NCBI RefSeq assembly: GCF_022410465.1
Contig: NZ_JAJSON010000009.1
Coordinates: 173,437-237,436, forward strand
Reading direction: 5' to 3'
Length of the DNA stretch: 64,000 nt
Source of the DNA: Christiangramia crocea
GTDB taxonomy: Bacteria; Bacteroidota; Bacteroidia; Flavobacteriales; Flavobacteriaceae
Of the stretch, positions 1-8,002 are shown one piece after another; the first letter of the stretch is position 1, and each line of letters opens with the position of its first letter. The notes beneath the pieces are model-generated. The model made no database searches, was not told the origin of the DNA, and worked only from the letters and a program-made list of their open reading frames with translations. A program made the position numbers and the translations under genes.

Positions 1-1214
1 AAAGGAATTTTGATGCTTCAGATATTTTCGAACAGGTATTAACACTGGACGAGACCAGAAGGTCCACCCAGGCTAAACTGGATGATACCCTGGCCAGTTC
101 CAATAAGATGTCTAAGGAGATTGGGTTGATGTTCAAGAATGGAGAACATCAGAAAGCGAATATGCTGAAGGAAAAGACCAGCCGTTTGAAGGAAGAGTCT
201 AAAGAACTTTCAGAAAAACTGGCAAATGCGGTGGCCGATCTTCAGAATCTGCTTTATACTATTCCAAATATTCCGCATGACTCAGTCCCTGCGGGAATGA
301 ATGAAGAAGACAACGAAGAGGTATTTCGTGAAGGTGATATTCCGCAACTGGCCGAAGGAGCCCTTCCTCACTGGGAGCTTGCTAAAAAATATGATATCAT
401 AGACTTTGAGCTTGGGAATAAGATCACCGGCGCCGGTTTTCCTGTCTATAAAGGAAAGGGTGCCAGATTGCAGCGTGCACTCATCACCTGGTTTCTTGAT
501 AAGGCCACCGAAGCCGGATATACCGAATTCCAGATGCCGTTGATGGTTAATGAGGCCTCAGGCTTTGGAACCGGTCAGCTTCCCGATAAGGAAGGTCAGA
601 TGTATCATATAACCGAAGATGATCTTTACATGATCCCGACAGCTGAGGTTCCAATTACCAATATGTTTCGCGATAACCTGATGAACGAGAAGGATTTTCC
701 GGTATTGTGTACGGGTTATACGCCTTGCTTCAGAAGGGAGGCAGGTTCTTATGGAGCTCATGTACGTGGACTCAACAGGCTGCACCAGTTCGATAAAGTG
801 GAAATAGTAAGACTGGAAACACCTGAGAATTCATATGCTGCTTTGGATAAGATGACAGAGCATGTGAAGGGTCTTTTGAAAGAATTAAAGCTTCCGTACA
901 GGATATTAAGATTATGTGGTGGAGACCTTGGCTTTACTTCTGCCCTTACTTACGATTTTGAGGTTTTCTCAACAGCACAGGATCGCTGGCTGGAAATAAG
1001 CTCCGTTTCAAATTTTGAGAACTTCCAGGCGAACAGGCTTAAGTTGAGATATAGGGATAAAGAAAATAATAAGGAGCTGGTACATACCCTTAACGGCAGT
1101 GCCCTGGCATTGCCAAGAGTGCTTGCCGGAATCCTTGAAAATTATCAGACTGAAGTTGGGATAAATGTACCGGAGGTGCTTGTGCCTTACTGTGGTTTCG
1201 ATAAGATAGATTGA
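1..1214 (+). CDS. serS: Seryl-tRNA synthetase, 5' end cut by window edge
   Basis: This enzyme charges tRNA-Ser with serine in the cytoplasm. The reading frame is open from base 3, so the first Met at 108 is internal; upstream residues such as NFDASDIFEQVL belong to the N-terminal helical arm. About 403 codons are visible against a usual length near 425, so roughly 20 residues lie outside the window. Class II synthetase motif 2 (FRREAGSYGAHVRGLNRLHQ, 713-784) and motif 3 (NGSALALPRVLAGI, near 1093-1134) are intact. The coiled-coil tRNA-binding arm occupies the first 100 or so visible residues. The next gene appears to have its own promoter. Identification is certain. Confidence 0.97.
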   Translation, partial: RNFDASDIFEQVLTLDETRRSTQAKLDDTLASSNKMSKEIGLMFKNGEHQKANMLKEKTSRLKEESKELSEKLANAVADLQNLLYTIPNIPHDSVPAGMNEEDNEEVFREGDIPQLAEGALPHWELAKKYDIIDFELGNKITGAGFPVYKGKGARLQRALITWFLDKATEAGYTEFQMPLMVNEASGFGTGQLPDKEGQMYHITEDDLYMIPTAEVPITNMFRDNLMNEKDFPVLCTGYTPCFRREAGSYGAHVRGLNRLHQFDKVEIVRLETPENSYAALDKMTEHVKGLLKELKLPYRILRLCGGDLGFTSALTYDFEVFSTAQDRWLEISSVSNFENFQANRLKLRYRDKENNKELVHTLNGSALALPRVLAGILENYQTEVGINVPEVLVPYCGFDKID

Positions 1215-1225
1215 TCGCCTGCAAA

Positions 1226-1257
1226 AGACTTCACAGGTTTTAAAATCTGTGAGATCT
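1226..1257. repeat. Imperfect palindromic intergenic repeat, copy 1
   Basis: Two arms, AGACTTCACAGGTTTT and AAAATCTGTGAGATCT, form an imperfect inverted repeat just after the serS stop codon. The core CTCACAGGTTTT / AAAACCTGTGAG recurs at 16613-16645 and 44606-44636. It could fold into a hairpin and help end serS transcription, but no clean T-run follows. It is best described as a dispersed palindromic element. Confidence 0.6.
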
Positions 1258-1304
1258 CTTTCACATAATTATTTTAACCAATTATTAATAACAGCGCAAA
1301 TGTT

Positions 1305-1312
1305 TATATTTA
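1305..1312 (+). promoter_or_regulatory. Near-consensus Bacteroidota -7 box before the TPR gene
   Basis: TATATTTA matches the Bacteroidota -7 consensus TAnnTTTG except at the last base. Only four bases separate it from the ATG at 1317, so a transcript from it would be leaderless or nearly so. Confidence 0.4.
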
Positions 1313-1316
1313 CATT

Positions 1317-3101
1317 ATGCGCTGTTTTCTTTTTATAGTATTCCTGATAGCGGGAAATCTTGGTTTGTTTGCCCAAAGTGAACAGCTGGCGAAGAATTTC
1401 TTTGACCAGGGCGAATATGAAAAAGCTTTGAAGGTCTATCAGCAGCTATATAAGGGAAATCCTGCCAATCCTGTTTACTTCAACGGAGTTGTTGCTTCTT
1501 ATCAGCAAATGGAAGAATTTGAGGAAGCCGAAAAACTGCTGGTGGAAAGATTGAGTAAGTCAGCGAATAATCCTTCTATCCTGATAGAAATCGGACATAA
1601 TTATGAACTTCAGGATATTACCGAAAGAGCTACCCAATTCTATGAGGAGGCCCTCCAGTCTATTGAGGGCAGACCTAATTATGCCTATGCCATAGCCCGC
1701 ACTTTTGAGCAGTATAATTTGCTGGACTTTGCGGCAAAAGCCTACGAACGGGCAATGGACCTTAATGCCGACAGAAACTATAACCTTCAACTTGCCCGGA
1801 TCTATGGGGAACAGGGGAAGATAGAAGAAATGTTCAGCAATTACCTGGACCTTATTGAAGATGATATGAAGTTCTACGGACTGGCAAACCGTGAATTCAA
1901 CCGTTATATTTCAGAGGATTCACAAAGTGAGGCAAATACAATCTTTAGAAAATTATTACTGAAAAGACTTCAGGAAAATCCTTCCCTACTTTATAATGAA
2001 ATGCTAAGCTGGCTTTTTGTTCAGCAAAAACAGTTTGACAAGGCTTTTGCGCAGGAAAGGGCCATATTCAAAAGAGGAGAGAACGATTTGCAGGGAATAC
2101 TAAATCTGGCGCTTCTGGCCAGGGAGGCTAAAGCATACGAAGAGGCCAAAGAGATCATCAGCTATGCGATAGAACAATCTCCATCCAGAACTTTCAATCT
2201 CCAGGCAAGGCATTTTCTGCTTAAACTGGAACAGGAGACAGCCCGGCCGGAACATTACTCTGCTATAGGGAACGAGTTTAGAGCTTTGCTCGGGGAATTC
2301 GGATATACTCCAGAGACCCTGGACCTTCAGATAGACTATGCCAATTTTATGGCTTTCCAGGAAGGTAAAAAAGAGGTGGCCGTCAAACTTCTGAAAGAAG
2401 CAGTAGAGATCACTCCTTCCAAATTTGATCTTGCTAAGGTAAAGATGGCCCTGGCCGATATTTTAGTGATACAAGAAAAATTTAATGAGGCACTTATCTA
2501 TTATTCACAGGTCCAGAACCTGGTGAAGAACGATGAGATCGCACAAAATGCGCGATTCAAGGTAGCCAAGACCAGTTATTATAAAGGTGATTTTGAGTGG
2601 GCCAAGACACAGCTTGATATTTTAAAGACATCTACCTCACAGCTTATTGCTAATGATGCCATGGAACTGAGCCTTCTTATAAGCGATAATTCAATTGAAG
2701 ATTCAACCCAGACCGCATTGAAGAAATTCGCAAAAGCCGATCTGCTAGCTTTCCAGAAGAAGAATTTGCAGGCCATCCAGGCTCTTGATTCCATTCTTGT
2801 GAACCATAAGGGGGAGAAAATAGAAGATGAGGCTCTTTTCAGGCAGGCGAAATTATATGAAGAAGAGCACGATTTCAAAAAGGCCGAAGCCAATTACCTT
2901 GTTATAATTAATTCTTTTGGAGAAGATATCCTGGCAGATAATGCCTATTATTTTCTGGCAGAGCTTTATGCGAATCAACTTCAGGATCCGGAGAAGGCAA
3001 AAAGCTATTACGAGCAAATTATCTTTAACTTTGCTGACAGTATCTACTTTGTGGAAGCACGGAAAAAATACCGTTTGCTTCGTGGGGATACCATAGAATA
3101 G
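1317..3101 (+). CDS. Secreted tetratricopeptide repeat protein
   Basis: A 594-residue protein starting with a signal peptide (MRCFLFIVFLIAGNLGLFAQ), so it acts in the periplasm or at the outer membrane. Almost all of the mature chain consists of helical TPR-like units, for example the DQGEYEKALKVYQQLYKGNP repeat near residue 31 and further units near 500-580. Such proteins usually scaffold protein complexes; no enzymatic motif is visible. It is followed at 25 bases by the DUF4286 gene and then rsmA and mgtE in the same direction, an order I recognise from other Flavobacteriaceae. The specific role is unknown. The start is chosen because the signal peptide begins there. Confidence 0.85.
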   Translation: MRCFLFIVFLIAGNLGLFAQSEQLAKNFFDQGEYEKALKVYQQLYKGNPANPVYFNGVVASYQQMEEFEEAEKLLVERLSKSANNPSILIEIGHNYELQDITERATQFYEEALQSIEGRPNYAYAIARTFEQYNLLDFAAKAYERAMDLNADRNYNLQLARIYGEQGKIEEMFSNYLDLIEDDMKFYGLANREFNRYISEDSQSEANTIFRKLLLKRLQENPSLLYNEMLSWLFVQQKQFDKAFAQERAIFKRGENDLQGILNLALLAREAKAYEEAKEIISYAIEQSPSRTFNLQARHFLLKLEQETARPEHYSAIGNEFRALLGEFGYTPETLDLQIDYANFMAFQEGKKEVAVKLLKEAVEITPSKFDLAKVKMALADILVIQEKFNEALIYYSQVQNLVKNDEIAQNARFKVAKTSYYKGDFEWAKTQLDILKTSTSQLIANDAMELSLLISDNSIEDSTQTALKKFAKADLLAFQKKNLQAIQALDSILVNHKGEKIEDEALFRQAKLYEEEHDFKKAEANYLVIINSFGEDILADNAYYFLAELYANQLQDPEKAKSYYEQIIFNFADSIYFVEARKKYRLLRGDTIE

Positions 3102-3126
3102 TGCCTAAAAACTTAAAATTTTACCG

Positions 3127-3435
3127 ATGATCATTTATAACGTTACCATAAACGTTCAGGAAGATATTCATGATGAATGGCTAAAATGGATGAAAGAAGA
3201 GCATATCCCGGATATGCTTGATACTAAAAAATTCAGCAAGGCCCTGATGACAAAAGTGATGGTGCAGGAGCCTATGGGCGGTATCACCTATTCTGTACAG
3301 TACACTACTGAGAGCAGGGAAATGCTGGAACGCTATTATAATGAGGATGCCGAAGACCTGAGGTCCAGGTCAAAAGCCTTTGAAGGTAAGTTCGTAGCTT
3401 TCAGGACTGAACTGGAAGTGATCACCGAGCAGTAA
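3127..3435 (+). CDS. DUF4286 family protein
   Basis: A 102-residue cytoplasmic protein of the DUF4286 family, which is found mainly in Bacteroidota and has no known function. The pattern MIIYNVTINVQEDIHDEWLKW and the later GGITYSVQYTTES are typical of the family and suggest a ferredoxin-like (dimeric alpha/beta barrel) fold. It sits between the TPR gene and rsmA, with 25 and 42 bases of spacing, so it is probably co-transcribed with them. The constant link to rsmA hints at a role near ribosome maturation, but that is inference only. Confidence 0.85.
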   Translation: MIIYNVTINVQEDIHDEWLKWMKEEHIPDMLDTKKFSKALMTKVMVQEPMGGITYSVQYTTESREMLERYYNEDAEDLRSRSKAFEGKFVAFRTELEVITEQ

Positions 3436-3477
3436 ACCCTTCTCTTCCTTTCCCGAAATGGGAAATAAATAAATACT

Positions 3478-4311
3478 ATGAAAAAACATAAACCTCAATT
3501 CACTAAGCCTTTCAAAAATGATGATCAGGCTGTAAGGGCCAAAAAACATCTGGGGCAGCATTTCTTGACAGATGAAAACATCGCTGAGAAGATAGCCGAT
3601 ACCCTTAGTTATGATGGCTATGATAAGGTTCTGGAGATAGGTCCCGGAATGGGGGTGCTTACAAAATACCTTCTAAAAAAGGATGTTGAGGTTCATGTGA
3701 TTGAGATCGATACGGAGAGTGTAGAATATCTTCAGAATAACTATTTGCACCTGCGCGGTCGTATTCATGAAAAGGATTTTTTGAAGCATGATCTGCAACA
3801 GATCTTTAAGGACGAACAGGTGGCCATAATTGGCAATTTTCCCTATAATATTTCTACCCAGATCGTATTTAAGGTCCTTGAATACAGAGACCAGATTCCT
3901 GAATTTTCAGGGATGTTTCAGAAAGAAGTGGCCAAACGAATTTGTGAAAAGGAAGGAAGTAAAGCATATGGGATACTAAGCGTACTGGTTCAGGCTTTTT
4001 ATGATGCCGAATATCTTTTTACCGTCCCGCCTTCGGTGTTCAATCCTCCTCCAAAAGTGGACAGCGGTGTACTTCGGCTGAAAAGAAAAGAGAATTTCAG
4101 CCTCCCCTGTAATGAAAAGCTCCTTTTCAGAGTGGTGAAAACAGCCTTTAATCAGCGGCGAAAAACCTTAAGGAATAGTTTAAAAAGCCTTAATCTTCCT
4201 GATAATTTAAGGGAAGATGCTATATTTGGCAGTCGGCCGGAACAACTCAGTTTCCAGCAGTTTATTGAACTGACGCAAAAAATTGAGCCGTATGCAGTTT
4301 CAGATAAGTGA
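3478..4311 (+). CDS. rsmA: 16S rRNA dimethyladenosine transferase RsmA (KsgA)
   Basis: This enzyme transfers four methyl groups from S-adenosylmethionine to the two adjacent adenines in the 3' terminal hairpin of 16S rRNA during late 30S assembly. The 277-residue chain shows the N-terminal [20 protein letters not shown] signature, SAM-binding motif I ([12 protein letters not shown]) and catalytic motif IV (NFPYNIS). The C-terminal [15 protein letters not shown] and [12 protein letters not shown] segments are also characteristic. A 6-bp hairpin (TTTCCC/GGGAAA, 3449-3465) lies just before the start. The 3' end overlaps mgtE by 20 bases, so the two are probably translationally coupled. Confidence 0.97.
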   Translation: MKKHKPQFTKPFKNDDQAVRAKKHLGQHFLTDENIAEKIADTLSYDGYDKVLEIGPGMGVLTKYLLKKDVEVHVIEIDTESVEYLQNNYLHLRGRIHEKDFLKHDLQQIFKDEQVAIIGNFPYNISTQIVFKVLEYRDQIPEFSGMFQKEVAKRICEKEGSKAYGILSVLVQAFYDAEYLFTVPPSVFNPPPKVDSGVLRLKRKENFSLPCNEKLLFRVVKTAFNQRRKTLRNSLKSLNLPDNLREDAIFGSRPEQLSFQQFIELTQKIEPYAVSDK

Positions 4312-5641
4312 AGAATTAATAGAAAAGATAAGGTACCTCATTGAAGAACAGAACAATGAGGAATTATTGCTGCACCTTGAAGAAGTGCATCACGCCGATA
4401 TTGCCGAAATTCTTACGGAACTGGATATTGAAGAGGCAACTTACATTGTAAAGCTTCTGGATAGCCAGCAAACGGCTGAGGCTCTTATGGAGCTTGAGGT
4501 AGACAGGCGAGAGCGTATCCTGGAATCCCTTTCTCCCAAGGAAATAGCCGATGAGCTTAACGAGATGGATACCGATGACGCGGCTGATATCATCTCTGAA
4601 CTTTCACTGGAATTACAGCAGGATGTAATCTCTGAAATGACAGATGAACAGCATGCCGATGATATCGTTGAGCTGCTTCGTTATGATGAGAACTCTGCCG
4701 GTGGTTTGATGGCAAAAGAGCTTGTAAAAGTTAATGAGAACTGGAGCGTTACCGGTTGTATGACCGAAATGCGTAAACAGGCTGAAAATGTTACGCGCGT
4801 ACATTCCATTTATGTGGTGGATGACAAGAATAAGCTGAAAGGCCGTCTTTCTTTAAAGGATCTTCTTACAGCTCCCAGCCATGCAAATATCAGTGATATC
4901 TACATCCCGAATGTTGATTATGTGAATGTGCATACCGAGGGGGAAGAAGTGGCTCGTATCATGCAGAAATATGATCTAGAAGCCATTCCGGTAGTGGATG
5001 AGATGAACAGGCTTGTGGGTAGGGTTACGATCGACGATATTGTGGATTTCATTAAAGAAGAAGCCGAAAAGGATTACCAGATGGCAGCAGGTATCTCTGA
5101 AGACGTAGAGGCCGATGCCAGCATATGGCGACTTACCCGTGCACGTCTGCCCTGGCTTATCCTCGGACTTTTTGGAGGACTTGGAGCGGTATATGTAATG
5201 AAAGGATTTGACGAGGCTCTTGCCAACTATGTGGAACTATTCTTTTTTACACCCTTAATCGCTGCGATGGCTGGTAATGTTGGGGTACAGTCCAGTGCGA
5301 TCATAGTACAGGGTCTTGCGAACGATAATCTTAAAGGAAGTTTATTCAATCGTCTTGTTAAAGAGGTTGGTCTTACATTGATCAATGGAATGGCTCTGGG
5401 ATCACTGGTTATAATATTTGGACTGATTGTAGGTTTGCCGGAGTTGGTGAGTTTCACTATTGCTCTCTCTCTTTTAACAGTAATCGTAATTGCAGCATTA
5501 ATAGGTACTTTTGTTCCTATAATTCTGGATAAGCAGGGGATTGACCCGGCAATAGCCACGGGGCCTTTTATTACCACCAGTAACGATATTTGCGGAATTT
5601 TTATCTTCTTTTATATCGCCAAAACTATCTTAGGTTTTTAG
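4292..5641 (+). CDS. mgtE: Magnesium transporter MgtE
   Basis: A Mg2+ channel/transporter of the inner membrane gated by cytoplasmic Mg2+. The order is: N-terminal helical superhelix domain (about residues 1-125, rich in acidic residues), two CBS domains (about 130-250), a connecting helix, and a C-terminal domain of about five membrane helices (from about 285). The pore signature [17 protein letters not shown] and the terminal [14 protein letters not shown] motif are present. I take ATG 4292 (449 residues) rather than the upstream TTG at 4283, because the MgtE chain normally begins with the short helix that follows. It overlaps rsmA by 20 bases. Confidence 0.95.
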   Translation: MQFQISEELIEKIRYLIEEQNNEELLLHLEEVHHADIAEILTELDIEEATYIVKLLDSQQTAEALMELEVDRRERILESLSPKEIADELNEMDTDDAADIISELSLELQQDVISEMTDEQHADDIVELLRYDENSAGGLMAKELVKVNENWSVTGCMTEMRKQAENVTRVHSIYVVDDKNKLKGRLSLKDLLTAPSHANISDIYIPNVDYVNVHTEGEEVARIMQKYDLEAIPVVDEMNRLVGRVTIDDIVDFIKEEAEKDYQMAAGISEDVEADASIWRLTRARLPWLILGLFGGLGAVYVMKGFDEALANYVELFFFTPLIAAMAGNVGVQSSAIIVQGLANDNLKGSLFNRLVKEVGLTLINGMALGSLVIIFGLIVGLPELVSFTIALSLLTVIVIAALIGTFVPIILDKQGIDPAIATGPFITTSNDICGIFIFFYIAKTILGF

Positions 5642-5700
5642 AAAGCCTTGTAGATTTCTTCGGTCGGTAAAAATCATTCTTTAAATTTGTTGTTTATGTT

Positions 5701-5721
5701 TCTCCGGAACAATTCCGGAGA
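5701..5721. other. Perfect 9-bp inverted repeat in the mgtE to dehydrogenase gap
   Basis: TCTCCGGAA, a 3-base loop, then TTCCGGAGA form a perfect inverted repeat 60 bases after mgtE and 42 before the next gene. No T-run follows it, so it is not a classic terminator. It could be a transcript-end hairpin or a regulator site for the dehydrogenase gene. Confidence 0.5.
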
Positions 5722-5763
5722 CATTTGAAATTGCTAAATATTAATCACAGAAAATAAAAAAAA

Positions 5764-6750
5764 ATGATCATTCTGCATGCCGATACCAATCATCCCACAT
5801 TGATGAAAAAACTGGAAGAGGCAGGACATCACAATATCGAAGGTTACGAACAAACAAGAGAAGAAACATTACAGAATCAGCATCTTTATGATGGTATCGT
5901 AATAAGAAGCCGCTATAAGATAGACCGCGAATTCATAGATGCCGCCCCCAATCTTAAATTCATCGCCCGGGTGGGTGCAGGATTGGAAAGCATAGATGTT
6001 GATTACGCCGAGGAGCGAGGCATCAAACTGTTCTCGGCACCAGAGGGGAACAGAAATGCTGTTGGAGAGCATTCACTGGGAATGCTATTGTCGCTTTTTA
6101 ACCGACTCAATAAAGCTGATAAGGAAGTACGTGAAGGCTTGTGGCAGCGGGAGGAGAACCGTGGAGTAGAGCTGGATGGAAAGACCGTAGCTCTCATTGG
6201 CTACGGAAATATGGGAAAAGCATTCGCAAAAAAACTTAAAGGATTTGATGTGGATGTTATTTTCTATGATATCAAGGAAGGAATCGCAGATGAGAATGCG
6301 AGACAGGTAGGTTATGAGGAATTCTTTGAAAAGGCAGACGTGGTAAGCTTACATGTGCCATGGAACGAAGAAACTAACCAGATGATAAATAAGGAGTTCA
6401 TTGGCAAATTCAAAAAACCTTTCTGGTTCATAAATACCGCCAGGGGAAAGAATGTGGTCACGGCCGATCTTGTTGAAGCCCTGAAGGAAGGGAAAATACT
6501 TGGCGCCGGCCTGGATGTACTGGAATACGAAAGATCTTCTTTTGAAAGTTTATTTTCAAATCCTAACAATGTGGCGGTACGAGCAGCCGATCCTGTTCCT
6601 GAGGCACTAAGGGAACTCATGTTTATGCCTCACACTATTCTTAGTCCTCATGTTGCAGGTTGGACGGTAGAGTCTCATAAAAAGCTGGCGGAGGTGATCG
6701 CCGATAAGATTATAGCCGAGTTTGGAGAAGGCGATGCCAAAAAGGAATAG
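5764..6750 (+). CDS. D-2-hydroxyacid dehydrogenase (phosphoglycerate dehydrogenase-like)
   Basis: A 328-residue NAD-dependent dehydrogenase of the D-isomer 2-hydroxyacid family. The Rossmann motif ALIGYGNMGKAFAKKL lies near residue 143, and the catalytic Arg (NTARGKNVV), Glu (in VLEYERSSFE) and His (LSPHVAGWT) are all present. It is short and has no ACT domain, so a feedback-regulated SerA is unlikely; it may reduce or oxidise phosphohydroxypyruvate or another 2-keto/2-hydroxy acid. No serine biosynthesis genes are adjacent. The VOC protein gene follows at 5 bases, indicating co-transcription. The family call is firm and the substrate is open. Confidence 0.85.
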   Translation: MIILHADTNHPTLMKKLEEAGHHNIEGYEQTREETLQNQHLYDGIVIRSRYKIDREFIDAAPNLKFIARVGAGLESIDVDYAEERGIKLFSAPEGNRNAVGEHSLGMLLSLFNRLNKADKEVREGLWQREENRGVELDGKTVALIGYGNMGKAFAKKLKGFDVDVIFYDIKEGIADENARQVGYEEFFEKADVVSLHVPWNEETNQMINKEFIGKFKKPFWFINTARGKNVVTADLVEALKEGKILGAGLDVLEYERSSFESLFSNPNNVAVRAADPVPEALRELMFMPHTILSPHVAGWTVESHKKLAEVIADKIIAEFGEGDAKKE

Positions 6751-6755
6751 AAAAT

Positions 6756-7142
6756 ATGAAAAAAAGAGTGACCGGTCTGGGTGGATTTTTCTTTAAATCG
6801 AAAGATCCCGACAAAATCAAAAAATGGTATAACCAGTATCTTGGTCTGAATACTGACCAGTATGGATGTACCTTCTGGTGGAAAGATAAGGAAGGGAATG
6901 ATTGCTCCACCCAGTGGAGTCCCATGGATGAGAAGACCGATTACTATAAGCCATCAGAGAAGCAATTCATGATGAATTTTCGGGTAGAAAATCTCGAAGA
7001 ACTACTGGAGACTTTGAAGGAAGAGGGGGTACAGGTTGTAGGCGAAATGGAAACCTACGATTACGGAAAATTTGGATGGATCATGGATCCGGAAGGCAAT
7101 AAAATTGAGTTGTGGGAACCCAACGATAAAGCCTTCCTGTAA
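6756..7142 (+). CDS. VOC-fold glyoxalase-like protein
   Basis: A 128-residue protein of the vicinal oxygen chelate superfamily (glyoxalase I, dioxygenases, resistance proteins). Two beta-alpha-beta-beta-beta units are apparent: the first around KSKDPDKIKKWYNQYLGL and the second around NFRVENLEELLETLKEEGVQ, ending in the usual DPEGNKIELWEP strand. Metal-site candidates include the Glu of IELWEP. The reaction cannot be assigned. It follows the dehydrogenase by 5 bases. It converges with the NAD(P)-binding gene, whose stop codon lies 5 bases away. Confidence 0.85.
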   Translation: MKKRVTGLGGFFFKSKDPDKIKKWYNQYLGLNTDQYGCTFWWKDKEGNDCSTQWSPMDEKTDYYKPSEKQFMMNFRVENLEELLETLKEEGVQVVGEMETYDYGKFGWIMDPEGNKIELWEPNDKAFL

Positions 7143-7147
7143 GAATC

Positions 7148-7795
7148 CTAGAGATTTGAGATTTCTATAAGAGCCGATTTGATAGGTTCATCTCCTTCAA
7201 GTGCCTCAAAAGACATGTTCTTAACCAGAGGATCGGCAAGCGACATTACTAGTATAAATGCCACATCATCTCTTGAAATCTCGCCTCTTTCGTTCAGTTT
7301 TTCGGCAACTTTGACTTTGGCAAGTCCAAGGTCGTCACTAAGTCTTCCGGGTTGGACGATGGTAAAGGGAAGACCACTTTCCCTAAGATAATCGTCAGCC
7401 TCTTTTTTAGCTTTGAGGTAATGTTCCAATTCAGGAACTGCAGAAGGATTATCAGTGTTCATCGCACTAAGCATGATGAATTTTTTCACTTTAGCCTTCT
7501 TTGCTGCATCAATGAGTTTTTTCGCGCCTTCCTGATCTACAGCTATGGTCTTGTCTGGTCCGGTCTTGCTTCCCGAACCCGCCGCAAAGATCACTTTGTC
7601 GATTCCTTTCATCACATGGCTTACGTCACCTTCCAGATCTCCCAGAACGCTTTCCACTTCCATGTCGTCAAAGATCTGCCTTTGCTCTTCCTTGCGAATA
7701 AGCGCCAGCGGGTTAAAGCTTTCAGAATTGTTAAGTATTTCTATTACCCTTTTTCCGGTTGCGCCCGTTGCACCGGCAATAAGTATGTTTTCCAT
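7148..7795 (-). CDS. NAD(P)H-binding SDR-like protein (atypical short-chain reductase)
   Basis: A 215-residue protein with the N-terminal dinucleotide site ILIAGATGATGKRV (residues 4-17) and the downstream segment YLKAKKEADDYLRESGLPFT, which carries a YxxxK-like pair and resembles the NmrA/YwnB-type atypical SDR group (NAD(P)H-binding PF13460). Relatives include biliverdin or flavin reductase-like proteins and redox sensors. The substrate is unknown. It is a single gene: its left neighbour is convergent and its right neighbour lies 207 bases upstream. No clear consensus -7 box is visible directly before the start. Confidence 0.85.
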   Translation of the reverse strand: MENILIAGATGATGKRVIEILNNSESFNPLALIRKEEQRQIFDDMEVESVLGDLEGDVSHVMKGIDKVIFAAGSGSKTGPDKTIAVDQEGAKKLIDAAKKAKVKKFIMLSAMNTDNPSAVPELEHYLKAKKEADDYLRESGLPFTIVQPGRLSDDLGLAKVKVAEKLNERGEISRDDVAFILVMSLADPLVKNMSFEALEGDEPIKSALIEISNL

Positions 7796-7910
7796 AGTTA
7801 TAATTAATTTTATTCAAATAATATAAGAAAGATAAGAAGGAAATGAAAAAATTGAACCCTGAGATGCGAGTAATAACAGTATCTTAACAGGATCACGGTT
7901 TAAAATTGCC

Positions 7911-7955
7911 TTTCGACCTCGCTGAGACTGACAGGCTCAGTGTTGAATGTTGAAA
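7911..7955. repeat. Imperfect inverted repeat between the SDR and olsF-like genes
   Basis: TTTC...GCTGAG...CTCAG...GAAA arms surround the core ACTGACAGG. The stretch lies in the 207-base gap between two minus-strand genes. It resembles the short palindromic words scattered between genes in flavobacteria, but this is the only copy I see here. The rest of the gap holds AT-rich sequence and a small direct repeat (GCTTATT twice, around 8001-8014). Confidence 0.35.
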
Positions 7956-8002
7956 GAATGCTAATTAAGTCAGGATGTATTCTTTTAGTTTTTGATCACT
8001 GC

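Noticed and set aside
4283..4291. TTG start giving three extra residues to MgtE
   Set aside because: ATG 4292 is a better start codon and the family does not need the extra residues.
7352..7807. Open frame of about 150 residues on the plus strand opposite the SDR gene
   Set aside because: It is the mirror of a gene with a clear Rossmann motif, has no family features and no promoter, and its composition reads like antisense translation.
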